A DNA stretch of 64,000 bases from the NCBI GenBank assembly GCA_947487835.1, contig CANKXX010000001.1, forward strand, positions 248,001 through 312,000. Direction: 5' to 3'. Below, one piece after another: positions 1-7,895 of the stretch (position 1 is the stretch's first letter; each line of letters starts with the position of its first letter). Source of the DNA: an uncultured Microbacteriaceae bacterium. GTDB taxonomy: Bacteria > Actinomycetota > Actinomycetes > Actinomycetales > Microbacteriaceae. The translations under genes and the position numbers were made by a program. The notes below the pieces were generated by a model that was given only the letters and a program-made list of their open reading frames with translations, did no database searches and was not told the DNA's origin.

Positions 1-1
1 C

Positions 2-1486
2 GATGTCAGAGGCTCGGCGGGATCAACGCCCCCAGCAGGCGTACTGCACCTCGGGCTCGGCAACTTCCACCGCGCGCACCAGGCCGTGTACACCGCAGCA
101 GCCCTCCGCTCCGCCGGCGGCGACTGGGGCATCGTGGGCGTCGCGTCCCGCTCGCGCTCCGTCGTCGACGCCATGCTCGCGCAGGACCTCCTGTACTCGG
201 TCGCCGAGATCTCGCCGCAGTCGACCTCCCTGAGCATTCCCGCGGTGCACAGCGACGTCTTCGTGGCCGCCGAGGAGCCCGGACGGGTCGTGGACCGCAT
301 CGCTGCCCCGAGCATCCGGGTCGTCACCCTCACGGTGACCGAGAACGGCTACAGCTACTCGCCGTCCACCGGCCACCTCGATCTCGCCGACCCGCGGATC
401 ACCGCCGACCTCGGCGCGCGGCCGCCCCTGACGACGATCGGTCAGCTCGCCCGGGGCCTGCAGCGGCGCGCCGCGGGAAGCGGTGCTCCCCTGACGATCC
501 TGAGCTGCGACAACCTCAGCGAGAACGGCGCTCACACCGAGCGGCTCGTGCGCGAGTTCCTCGCCGAACTGCCCCGCTCCGAGGGGGCGGAGGCCCTCAC
601 GTTCCTCGACCAGGCCGTGACGTTCCCGTCGAGCATGGTGGACCGCATCGTGCCCGCCACGACGGCGCAGCTCCGCGAGGCGGTGGCGGCGCAGCTCGGA
701 GCGTGGGATGAGGCGCCCGTGCCCGCCGAACCGTTCACCATGTGGGCCATCGAAGACCGCTTCGCCGCGGGCCGCCCCGCCTGGGAGGCCGGCGGAGCCG
801 TGTTCACGGACGAGGTCGGTCGGTACGAGCAGATGAAGGTGCGACTGCTCAACGGCACCCATTCCCTCATCGCCTACCTCGGCGCTCTCCATGGCGTCGC
901 CACGATCTCGGAGGCGATCGCGATACCCGACATCGAGGCCGCCGCCGTCACGGTCGTGCGTCACGAGTACGAGCCCTCCGTCACCGTGCCCTCCGGTGTC
1001 GACATCCGGGCGTACGAGCGACAGCTCTTCGAACGCTGGGGGAACAGCGCGCTGGGCCACCGCACCGCGCAGGTGGGCACCGACGGTTCCGTCAAGCTGC
1101 GGCAGCGTATCCCCGAGCCGGCCCTCATCTCCCTCGACAGCGGCCGGATGCCGCAGATGATCGCCCTGACCACGGCCGCGTACCTGTCGTGCATCGCTCC
1201 GCTCCCGGGGTTCGACCCCGGCCCTCACGCGCGGGCCATGGTCGACGCGGCCCGGGCGCCGCTCACCGAGGTAGCGGCCTCGGCCCGGAACGGCGGAGAG
1301 CTCGCGAGACGGGCGATCGCCGATCTGCACCTCTTCGGCCAGGGCCTCGCGGAGAGGACCGAGTTCATCACGCGCGTGGGCGAGCTCGTCGACACCATCG
1401 CCCACCACGGCATCGCCGCGGCCCTCCGCGACAGCATCTCCGCGTCCGACGATCGACCGATCCCCACGAGAGGGGTGCACCGATGA
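2..1486 (+). CDS. uxuB: Mannitol dehydrogenase-family oxidoreductase, probably fructuronate reductase (5' end outside window)
   Basis: NAD-dependent reductase of the long-chain mannitol dehydrogenase family; in this operon the likely reaction is fructuronate to mannonate. The open frame runs in from the window edge, so the true start lies upstream. Near the start the N-terminal motif HLGLGNFHRAHQAVY (nucleotides 47-91) is typical of the family, and the catalytic K-x4-N-x2-H pattern appears as KVRLLNGTH around 835-861. About 494 residues are visible, the expected length for the family. The stop overlaps the next ATG (ATGA), so it is translationally coupled to the idonate-type dehydrogenase. 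Mannitol or arabinitol dehydrogenase activity cannot be excluded from sequence; the downstream mannonate dehydratase, KDPG aldolase and KDG kinase favour the uronate role. Confidence 0.85.
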   Translation, partial: DVRGSAGSTPPAGVLHLGLGNFHRAHQAVYTAAALRSAGGDWGIVGVASRSRSVVDAMLAQDLLYSVAEISPQSTSLSIPAVHSDVFVAAEEPGRVVDRIAAPSIRVVTLTVTENGYSYSPSTGHLDLADPRITADLGARPPLTTIGQLARGLQRRAAGSGAPLTILSCDNLSENGAHTERLVREFLAELPRSEGAEALTFLDQAVTFPSSMVDRIVPATTAQLREAVAAQLGAWDEAPVPAEPFTMWAIEDRFAAGRPAWEAGGAVFTDEVGRYEQMKVRLLNGTHSLIAYLGALHGVATISEAIAIPDIEAAAVTVVRHEYEPSVTVPSGVDIRAYERQLFERWGNSALGHRTAQVGTDGSVKLRQRIPEPALISLDSGRMPQMIALTTAAYLSCIAPLPGFDPGPHARAMVDAARAPLTEVAASARNGGELARRAIADLHLFGQGLAERTEFITRVGELVDTIAHHGIAAALRDSISASDDRPIPTRGVHR

Positions 1487-2487
1487 AGAAGCTGGCCATC
1501 CACGGCAAGGAGGACATCCGGTGGGAGGACGCCGAGCGGCCCGAGCCCGAGGAGGGTGAGGTGCGCCTGAGCGTGAAGTACGTCGGGATCTGCGGCTCCG
1601 ATCTGCACTACTACTTCCACGGGGCCAACGGCGAGTACTCCATCCGCGAGCCGTTGATTCCGGGACACGAGCTGTCCGCGGTCGTCGACCTGGACCCCTC
1701 GGGACGCCTCGCGACGGGGACGCCGGTGACCGTGCATCCGGCGCGGTACGGGGCGTCCGTTCCCGGGCTCGAGGATCGGCCCCACCTGCGTCCAGGCGGC
1801 GACTACCTCGGCAGCGCGGCGGCCTCGCCGCACCGCCAGGGCGGTGCCGCCGAGTACCTCCTCGTCGGCGCCGACATGGTGCGCGTACTGCCCGAGGGGC
1901 TGCCGCTCACCCGCGCCAGCCTGGCCGAGCCCCTCGCGGTCGCCCTGCACGCGGTGACCCTCGCGGGGAACGTCGCCGGGAAGCGCGTCCTGGTCACCGG
2001 CGCAGGGCCCATCGGACTGCTCACCATCGCCGCCGCCGCGCGCGCCGGCGCGGCATCCATCGCCGCGAGTGACGTTCGCGAGGAGGCGCTGGACCGCACG
2101 GCGGCGCTCGGTGCGTCCGAGCAGATCCTGGTCGGCCGCGACACCGTCCCGGACGAGTCGTACGACGTCGTGTTCGAGTGCTCCGGCGCGCCGGTGGCGC
2201 TGTCCCTCGCGGTGCGGGCAGCCCGACGGGCCGGCTCCATCGTCCAGGTCGGGATGCTGCCCGACGCGGACATCGCCGTCAACCTCGCTCCGATGCTGGC
2301 GAAGGAGCTGACGGTGCGCGGCGCGTTCCGGTTCTCCACCGAGATCGACGACGCGATCGCGCTCCTCGCCGAGTCGGACTCGCTCGACTCCGTCGTGACC
2401 CACGTGATCGCCGCGAGCGATGCTGTGGACGCCTTCACCGTCGCACGCGACTCCGCCCGCTCCGCGAAGGTGCTCCTCGCGCTCTGA
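1483..2487 (+). CDS. Zinc-dependent alcohol dehydrogenase, L-idonate 5-dehydrogenase-like
   Basis: 334-residue medium-chain dehydrogenase. Catalytic zinc ligands are visible as GICGSDLH (Cys37) and PGHE (His62-Glu63); the Rossmann motif is VTGAGPIGLL near residue 170. The stretch VHPARYGASVPGLEDRPH replaces the usual four-cysteine structural-zinc loop, as in a subgroup of L-idonate 5-dehydrogenases, so only the catalytic zinc is expected. It overlaps the upstream gene by 4 nt. In a pathway ending in 2-keto-3-deoxygluconate it could bring idonate, gulonate or a related aldonate into the route by oxidation. The substrate is inferred from family resemblance and context. A small GC-rich hairpin (2505-2519) follows the stop. 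Confidence 0.8.
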   Translation: MKKLAIHGKEDIRWEDAERPEPEEGEVRLSVKYVGICGSDLHYYFHGANGEYSIREPLIPGHELSAVVDLDPSGRLATGTPVTVHPARYGASVPGLEDRPHLRPGGDYLGSAAASPHRQGGAAEYLLVGADMVRVLPEGLPLTRASLAEPLAVALHAVTLAGNVAGKRVLVTGAGPIGLLTIAAAARAGAASIAASDVREEALDRTAALGASEQILVGRDTVPDESYDVVFECSGAPVALSLAVRAARRAGSIVQVGMLPDADIAVNLAPMLAKELTVRGAFRFSTEIDDAIALLAESDSLDSVVTHVIAASDAVDAFTVARDSARSAKVLLAL

Positions 2488-2601
2488 CGATGCCGCCGGT
2501 GGCAGCCGCCCCGGGCGGCAGCCGTCGCACGCACTCCCCCAACCTCACTCCCCCGCACGTCCGTTCCCGCACGCCCCCACCCCGGTCCGAAGGAGTACCT
2601 C

Positions 2602-3990
2602 ATGTCACAGACCCAGGCGACGCTGGTCGCCGATCCCACGTCCAAGCGCTCGGTGCGTGATCTCGTTCGCGCGGCGATCTCCGGCTGGCTCGGCACGGCG
2701 CTGGAGTTCATGGACTACCAGCTGTACTCGCTGGCCGCCGCACTCGTCTTCGCAGACATCTTCTTCTCCGACGAGAACGCCGCCATGGCGGTCGTCGCGG
2801 CGATGGCGACCTACGGCGTCGGCTACGTCGCCCGCCCGGTCGGCGCGTTCTTCTTCGCTCGACTGGGCGACAGGACCGGACGCACGAAGGTGCTCTTCTA
2901 CACGATCCTGCTGATGGGACTGGCGACGACGCTCATCGGCGTGCTCCCCACCTACGCGCAGGTGGGCATCCTGGCCCCGATCCTCCTCGTCCTGCTGCGT
3001 ATCGCGCAGGGCTTCGGCGCCGGCGCGGAGATCTCCGGCGCCGGTGTGATGCTCGCCGAGTATGCGCCGGCGCGGCGACGCGGCATCATCGCGTCCCTCG
3101 TGGCACTCGGAACGAACTGCGGCACGCTGCTGGCGTCCGGGCTCTGGGCGGTGCTCCTGCTGGTGTACAGCGAGCAGGAGGTCATCGACTGGGCGTGGCG
3201 CATCCCGTTCCTCGGCAGCGCCGTCATCATGCTCTTCGCCGTGTGGGTGCGCTTCAACCTCAAGGAGAGCCCGGTCTTCGAGGAGCGCGAGGACGTCGTC
3301 GACGGCCGCGCGCTGTCGAAGAAGGAGACGATCGAGCTCGCCACCGAGACCGGCAACATGCACGCGATCGAGGCCATCAACCGCAAGCCCATCAAGGCGT
3401 TCGCCATCGCGCTCATGCTGCGATTCGGTCAGGCCGGCAACTCCGGCATGATCCAGACCTACCTGATCAGCTACATCACGGTCGTCCTCCTGCTGGATCG
3501 CACGATCGGCGTGAACGCGGTGATCGTCTCCTCGCTCGTCGCGTTCATCACCGTGCCGCTGTCGGGCCTGCTCGGCGACCGTTTCGGTCGCAAGCGCATG
3601 TACATGGTGTGGGCCGTCGTCGCCCTGATCGTGATCGTGCCCACGATCCTCATGATCAGCAGCAAGGACACGACCCAGGTGTTCGTCGGATACGTCGTCC
3701 TGCACAACCTCGCCGTGATGAGCTTCGCGTCGCTCGAGAACCTCACGCTGCCGGAGCTCTTCGGCTCGCGGAACCGCTACACCTACACCGCGATGGCGCG
3801 CGAGATCGCGGCGATCGTCGCCACCGGTGTCGGCCCGGTGGTCGCCGCAGCGTGGGTGTCCGCCGTCACCGGCTCGTTCATCCCGATCATCGTGATGCTC
3901 ATGATCTTCACGCTGAGCACCCTCATCGCCTCGATCTGGATGCCGGAGGTCGCCGGCCGCGACCTGACCGATCCTCGCGACGCGATCTGA
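2602..3990 (+). CDS. MFS transporter of the metabolite:H+ symporter type (sugar-acid permease candidate)
   Basis: 462-residue, 12-helix major facilitator with a loop of about 60 charged residues between helices 6 and 7. The N-terminal pattern GWLGTALEFMDYQLYSLAAA and the repeated LGDRTGRTK / LGDRFGRKR loops are typical of the metabolite:H+ symporter (ProP/ShiA-like) group. A good ribosome site GAAGGAG lies 8 nt before the ATG. The gene sits between the idonate-type dehydrogenase and the mannonate dehydratase, so import of the pathway's hexuronate or aldonate is the natural role. Substrate is inference. Confidence 0.85.
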   Translation: MSQTQATLVADPTSKRSVRDLVRAAISGWLGTALEFMDYQLYSLAAALVFADIFFSDENAAMAVVAAMATYGVGYVARPVGAFFFARLGDRTGRTKVLFYTILLMGLATTLIGVLPTYAQVGILAPILLVLLRIAQGFGAGAEISGAGVMLAEYAPARRRGIIASLVALGTNCGTLLASGLWAVLLLVYSEQEVIDWAWRIPFLGSAVIMLFAVWVRFNLKESPVFEEREDVVDGRALSKKETIELATETGNMHAIEAINRKPIKAFAIALMLRFGQAGNSGMIQTYLISYITVVLLLDRTIGVNAVIVSSLVAFITVPLSGLLGDRFGRKRMYMVWAVVALIVIVPTILMISSKDTTQVFVGYVVLHNLAVMSFASLENLTLPELFGSRNRYTYTAMAREIAAIVATGVGPVVAAAWVSAVTGSFIPIIVMLMIFTLSTLIASIWMPEVAGRDLTDPRDAI

Positions 3991-4029
3991 CCCCCCTGCT
4001 CCCCGCACCTGGCCGAAAGGACGCCCCAG

Positions 4030-5271
4030 TTGAGCATCGAACGCGCCGACGTCGTGATCACCAGCCCCGGTAGGAACTTCGTGACCCTCAAGGTCACCAC
4101 GAGCGACGGCATCGTCGGCTGGGGCGACGCCACGCTCAACGGCCGCGAGCTCGCGGTGGCGTCCTATCTCACCGACCACATCGCATCGACGCTCGTCGGT
4201 CGCGACGAGGACCGCATCGAGGACACCTGGCAGTACCTCTACCGCGGGCCGTACTGGCGCCGCGGGCCTGTCACCATGGCGGCGATCGCCGCGGTCGACA
4301 TGGCGCTGTGGGACATCAAGGCGAAGAAGGCGGGCGTGCCGCTCTACCAGCTGCTGGGCGGGGCGAGCCGCTCGCGCATCCGCACGTACGCGCACGCCTC
4401 GGGCACCGACTACCAGGCGTTGGCGAACGCCATCACCGGGTATCAGGAGCTCGGCTTCACGGCCGTGCGGGTGCAGACGGGCGTTCCCGGTCTCGGTGAG
4501 ATCTACGGCGTCTCCGCGACGGGGCCCGGCGTCCGGTACGACTACGAGCCCGCCAAGCGCGCCGCCAACGGGTCCGCCGCGACTGCGCCGACCGAGGAGA
4601 CCTGGGACACGCACGCCTACCTCGCGCACATGCCCTCGGTCTTCGAGAAGATCCGCGAGGACTTCGGTCCCGACCTCCGGGTGCTGCACGACGGTCATCA
4701 CCGGATGTCACCCATCGAGGCGGCACGCTTCGCGAAGGACATCGAGCCGTTCAACCTGTTCTGGCTCGAGGACTGCACGCCCGGCGAGGACCAGACCGCC
4801 CTCCGGCTGGTGCGCCAGCACTCCACGACTCCGCTCGCGATCGGCGAGGTGTTCAACTCCGTCCACGACTACCAGACGCTGATCACGGAACGGCTGATCG
4901 ATTACGTGCGCTCCGCCGTCACCCACACCGGCGGCATCACGGCAATGAAGAAGCTCCTCGACTTCGCCGGGATCTACGGCATCAAGTCGGGGATCCACGG
5001 TCCGACCGACATCTCCCCCATCGGAATGGCCGCAGCCCTGCACCTCGACCTCGCGATCCACAACTTCGGGATCCAGGAGTACATGCCGCACAACGAAAGG
5101 ACGCTGGAGGTGTTCCGCACCACCTTCACCTTCGACGAGGGCTTCCTCCACCCCGGAGAGCAACCGGGCCTCGGCGTAGAGCTCGACGAGGAGGCCGCGG
5201 CGGCGTTCGAGTACACGAAGGCGTACCTCCCGGTGAACCGTCTCACGGACGGGACCGTCCATGACTGGTGA
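4030..5271 (+). CDS. manD: D-mannonate dehydratase, enolase superfamily (ManD/RspA type)
   Basis: 413-residue enolase-superfamily enzyme that dehydrates D-mannonate to 2-keto-3-deoxygluconate. The opening segment TSPGRNFVTLKV and GWGDATLNGRELAV are hallmark ManD sequence. Metal ligands can be placed at Asp221 (LHDGHH), Glu247 (WLEDC) and Glu273 (AIGEVF), with His223 in the position of the ManD catalytic histidine. The start is TTG with GAAAGGA nine bases upstream; no better in-frame start exists nearby. It replaces the unrelated iron-type UxuA dehydratase used in Escherichia coli. Some ManD-subgroup members act on D-gluconate or have very low activity, so mannonate specificity rests on the operon. 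Confidence 0.88.
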   Translation: MSIERADVVITSPGRNFVTLKVTTSDGIVGWGDATLNGRELAVASYLTDHIASTLVGRDEDRIEDTWQYLYRGPYWRRGPVTMAAIAAVDMALWDIKAKKAGVPLYQLLGGASRSRIRTYAHASGTDYQALANAITGYQELGFTAVRVQTGVPGLGEIYGVSATGPGVRYDYEPAKRAANGSAATAPTEETWDTHAYLAHMPSVFEKIREDFGPDLRVLHDGHHRMSPIEAARFAKDIEPFNLFWLEDCTPGEDQTALRLVRQHSTTPLAIGEVFNSVHDYQTLITERLIDYVRSAVTHTGGITAMKKLLDFAGIYGIKSGIHGPTDISPIGMAAALHLDLAIHNFGIQEYMPHNERTLEVFRTTFTFDEGFLHPGEQPGLGVELDEEAAAAFEYTKAYLPVNRLTDGTVHDW

Positions 5272-5893
5272 GCCTCCGGTGTCGCTGACGTCCCTGTTCG
5301 ATCACCGGGTCGTACCCCTGGCTTCCGTCACCGACCCCGGTCACGTGGACGTGATCGGCGACGGCCTCGCCTCGGGCGGTCTGCCGGTCGTCGAGGTGGC
5401 CCTGCGCGGCGAGCACGGGCTTCCGGCCGTGCGCCGCCTCGCGGAACGCGGCGACCTGCTCGTCGGCGCGGGCACGGTGCTCACCGTCGCCCAGGCGCGG
5501 GAAGCGCTCGACGCCGGGGCCTCCTTCGTCGTCACCCCGGGACTCGACGCGGACGTGGTGCGGTACGTGCGGGACGCCGGCGTGCCGATCGTCCCCGGCG
5601 TGCTCACGCCGACCGAGGTGCAGGCGGCGATCGCCCTCGGACTCACCCGCTTGAAGCTCTTCCCCGCCGGGGTGTTCGGTGGACTGCGCGTGCTCTCGGC
5701 CTACGCGGACGTGTACCGCGACGTCCGGTTCATGCCATCCGGCGGCATCCGGCAGGACAACCTCGCTGAGCACCTGGCGCACCCGGCGGTCTTCGCCGCC
5801 AGCGGCAGCTGGATCACCGCAGCCGCCGCCCAGGGCGTCGTCGCGGTGGGCGCGGCGGCCCGGGCGGCCGTGTCCGTGGCCACGGACCGATGA
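5261..5893 (+). CDS. eda: 2-keto-3-deoxy-6-phosphogluconate aldolase
   Basis: 210-residue class I aldolase that splits KDPG into pyruvate and glyceraldehyde 3-phosphate. The (beta/alpha)8 barrel shows the catalytic Glu45 (VVEVALR), phosphate and pyruvate loops (GAGTVLT, PGVLTPTE) and the Schiff-base Lys132 (TRLKLFPA). The ATG at 5261 overlaps the mannonate dehydratase end by 11 nt; a GTG at 5279 is an alternative start. It completes the pathway together with the kinase that follows immediately. Confidence 0.9.
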   Translation: MTGEPPVSLTSLFDHRVVPLASVTDPGHVDVIGDGLASGGLPVVEVALRGEHGLPAVRRLAERGDLLVGAGTVLTVAQAREALDAGASFVVTPGLDADVVRYVRDAGVPIVPGVLTPTEVQAAIALGLTRLKLFPAGVFGGLRVLSAYADVYRDVRFMPSGGIRQDNLAEHLAHPAVFAASGSWITAAAAQGVVAVGAAARAAVSVATDR

Positions 5894-6846
5894 CCGGCGT
5901 CGACGTCCTCACCATCGGTGAGAGCCTGGGGCTGCTCGTGCCCGAGCAGCCCGGGCGCCTCGCGCACGTGCGCGGCGTCGCTCTCGGCTTCGGAGGCGCG
6001 GAGAGCAACGTCGCCATCGGCGTGGCGCGATTGGGTGGGGCGGCCGCCTGGGTTGGGCGGGTCGGATCGGACGGGCTCGGCGCCCTGATCGTGCGGGAGA
6101 TCCGCGCGGAGGGTGTCGAAGTGCATGCCGCCGTGGACGAGGATGCCGCCACAGCGCTCATGATCAAGGAGCGGCCGCGTCCCGGCGTCTCCCGCGTCAC
6201 CTATTACCGGTCGGTTCAGGCCGGAAGCAGGCTCACCGCGTCGGACATCCCACCGGGAGTCGTGGAGCGGGCGCGAACACTGCACGTGACCGGCATCTCG
6301 GCGGGGCTCGGGGACGGGCCGCTCGAAGCGGTGCACACGGCGATCGATCGTGCAAAAGCCGCGGGTGCTCGGGTGTCCTTCGACGTCAATCACCGCAGCG
6401 CACTGTGGCGGGATGGGCGCGACGCTGCGGCCGCCTACCGCGCACTCGCGGCGCGAGCGGACATCGTCTTCGCCGGGGACGACGAAGCGGCGATCCTCAC
6501 CGGAGCGTCGGATGCACGCGTCCAGCTCGACGCGATCCGTGCGCTCGGAGCGGGGACCGCCGTCATCAAGCTCGGCGCCGACGGAGCAATCGCGTCACAG
6601 GGCGAACGCGTGGTCACTCGTGCGGCGATGACCGTCGAGGTCGTCGACACCGTGGGGGCGGGTGATGCGTTCGTCGCCGGCTGGCTCGCCGAGACCGCGC
6701 TCTCTTCGTCCCTCGATCGATGCATCGATGTCGCCATCTCCTGCGGGGCCCTCGCCTGCACGATCGACGGTGACTGGGAGGCGGCACCGTCACGCGATGA
6801 CCTTGCCGTGTTCCACTCCTCGCCCGCTGACCCCGTCCAGCGGTGA
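5890..6846 (+). CDS. kdgK: 2-keto-3-deoxygluconate kinase, PfkB family
   Basis: 318-residue ribokinase-family sugar kinase phosphorylating 2-keto-3-deoxygluconate. Visible are the N-terminal GGAESNVAIGVARLGG signature and the C-terminal PfkB signature DTVGAGDAF with catalytic base Asp259. Its ATG overlaps the aldolase stop (ATGA). It is the last gene of the uronate operon and is followed by a hairpin at 6893-6912. Fructokinase activity is possible from fold alone, but the direct linkage to KDPG aldolase makes the KDG role strong. Confidence 0.9.
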   Translation: MTGVDVLTIGESLGLLVPEQPGRLAHVRGVALGFGGAESNVAIGVARLGGAAAWVGRVGSDGLGALIVREIRAEGVEVHAAVDEDAATALMIKERPRPGVSRVTYYRSVQAGSRLTASDIPPGVVERARTLHVTGISAGLGDGPLEAVHTAIDRAKAAGARVSFDVNHRSALWRDGRDAAAAYRALAARADIVFAGDDEAAILTGASDARVQLDAIRALGAGTAVIKLGADGAIASQGERVVTRAAMTVEVVDTVGAGDAFVAGWLAETALSSSLDRCIDVAISCGALACTIDGDWEAAPSRDDLAVFHSSPADPVQR

Positions 6847-6892
6847 TCGTCGGGTTCGCCGTGAGCCCGGGCGCTTCTGTCACCACGGGAGA

Positions 6893-6912
6893 CCTGGCCG
6901 ATTAGGGCCAGG
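6893..6912 (+). terminator. Hairpin after the uronate operon
   Basis: CCTGGCC and GGCCAGG form a perfect 7-bp stem with a 6-base loop 47 nt after the kdgK stop. A further GGCCAGG copy starts at the last base of the stem. There is no T-run, as is usual for actinobacterial terminators. Confidence 0.5.
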
Positions 6913-6972
6913 GCCAGGCGGCCGCCTCGACCATCGCGACCGACCCGGTCGACCGACGTCCGGCTTACTCCC

Positions 6973-7002
6973 TTGACAGTCGTACTTTCATTTTGGAAGT
7001 AT
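6973..7002 (+). promoter_or_regulatory. Promoter and candidate HxlR operator of the VOC gene
   Basis: A consensus -35 TTGACA (6973-6978) lies 18 bp before AAGTAT (6997-7002). The dyad TACTTTC-ATTTT-GGAAGTA (6983-7001; 6 of 7 arm bases pair) covers the spacer and -10. Expected transcription start is at about the ATG at 7009, so the mRNA would be leaderless. The adjacent HxlR regulator is the likely ligand. Confidence 0.55.
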
Positions 7003-7008
7003 GACCAC

Positions 7009-7413
7009 ATGAGCCTCTTCATCACCTGCCCCGTCGCAAGCGTCGAGCAATCGACCGCGTTCTACACCGCACTCGGGTGGACTCTCAACGCCGAGATGTC
7101 CGACCACAATGTGTCCTGCTTCGCGATCGCTCCCGAGCAGTACGTCATGCTCGGAAGCCGCGACATGTACGCCAGCGTCGGCGGCGTCGAGGAGGTGATC
7201 GGCGGACCCGGCACTCCCTCGAAGGTGACGGTCTCGTTCGACCTCGGCAGCCGCGAGGCCGTCGACGAACTCATCGAGCGCGCCGGCGCCGCCGGCGGGC
7301 GGATCGGCGACACCGACGACTACCCCTTCATGTACCAGCGCCAGTTCGACGACCCCGACGGCTACCACTACTCGCCGTTCTGGATGAAGCCGGACGTCGA
7401 TCCGGCTCCGTGA
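7009..7413 (+). CDS. VOC-fold (glyoxalase/bleomycin-resistance-like) protein
   Basis: 134-residue protein with one vicinal-oxygen-chelate domain: N-terminal SVEQSTAFYTALGW module, then the second beta-alpha-beta-beta-beta unit ending FDDPDGYHYSPFWM, in which the conserved acidic residue position of the fold lies. This is the YaeR/'glyoxalase-like, lactoylglutathione lyase-related' type often found with HxlR regulators; the substrate is unknown. The ATG at 7009 was chosen over the in-frame TTG at 6973 because that TTG is the first half of a -35 box. No ribosome site precedes the ATG, consistent with a leaderless transcript. The stop overlaps the GTG of the regulator gene. Confidence 0.8.
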   Translation: MSLFITCPVASVEQSTAFYTALGWTLNAEMSDHNVSCFAIAPEQYVMLGSRDMYASVGGVEEVIGGPGTPSKVTVSFDLGSREAVDELIERAGAAGGRIGDTDDYPFMYQRQFDDPDGYHYSPFWMKPDVDPAP

Positions 7414-7727
7414 GCGACCTCGCCGCGGCCCTCGACGTCGTCGGAGCCCGGTGGGCTCTCCTCATCGTGGAGCGGTTGCTCGACGGGCCGCAGCGCTACA
7501 GCGATCTGCAGCGCGACCTCGGAATGGGAACGAACATGCTCGCGACCCGCCTCCGCGAGCTCGAAACGGCCGGCGTCCTGTTCCGTCTGCCGCTCCGACA
7601 CAACACCCGCGCCTACGACCTGACCGACCGCGGGCTCGCCCTGCGCGAGGCGATAGACGCTCTCGGTCGCTGGGCCGCCGAGGAGAACAGCACCGCCGCC
7701 CCTGCTACAGGTGCCGGCGAAGGATGA
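7410..7727 (+). CDS. HxlR-family winged-helix transcriptional regulator
   Basis: 105-residue HxlR protein: starts SDLAAALDVVGARWALLIVERLLDGPQRYSDLQ, followed by the recognition helix region NMLATRLRELE and wing segment with RAYDLTDRG. Most HxlR proteins carry a redox-active N-terminal cysteine; none is visible here, so a cysteine-switch mechanism is unlikely. It starts with GTG overlapping the VOC stop (GTGA), so both are made from the promoter at 6973-7002, where a dyad operator sits. This suggests an autoregulated VOC-HxlR pair. Confidence 0.88.
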   Translation: MSDLAAALDVVGARWALLIVERLLDGPQRYSDLQRDLGMGTNMLATRLRELETAGVLFRLPLRHNTRAYDLTDRGLALREAIDALGRWAAEENSTAAPATGAGEG

Positions 7728-7811
7728 CCTGCGGGGTCCTTCCGCGCTCCCGTGCGATGCGGCCGCGGACGGCGACTTCGGGACGGTATTCCGTGTGTGC
7801 GGGAAAGAAAG

Positions 7812-7839
7812 TGGCGCGCCCCCAATCGGGGGCGTGCCA
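7812..7839. terminator. Strong hairpin between hxlR and the CHRD gene
   Basis: A 12-bp stem (TGGCGCGCCCCC against GGGGGCGTGCCA, one G-T pair) closes on an AATC loop. On the minus strand it is followed by a T-rich run (complement of GGGAAAGAAAG), on the plus strand it is not. It ends the hxlR transcript or forms part of the leader of the next gene. Confidence 0.5.
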
Positions 7840-7859
7840 TCGCTCCGAACAGTGACTGC

Positions 7860-7876
7860 CAACGGGTGTCCCGTTG
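7860..7876 (+). promoter_or_regulatory. Short hairpin just before the CHRD gene ribosome site
   Basis: CAACGGG-TGT-CCCGTTG is a perfect 7-bp stem ending 8 nt before the AAGGAG ribosome site at 7885-7890. It could stabilise the mRNA 5' end or affect ribosome loading. Confidence 0.35.
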
Positions 7877-7895
7877 CTATTACGAAGGAGTAATT

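Noticed and set aside
742-1480. Longer plus-strand reading of the idonate-type dehydrogenase starting at 742
   Set aside because: The added 247 residues are Arg/Pro-rich antisense-like sequence inside the uxuB-type gene; the family N-terminus begins at 1483.
2605-4701. 698-codon open frame on the minus strand opposite the MFS and mannonate dehydratase genes
   Set aside because: It mirrors two well-recognised plus-strand genes; its Arg/Gly/Asp/His-rich translation is the typical shadow of high-GC codon bias.
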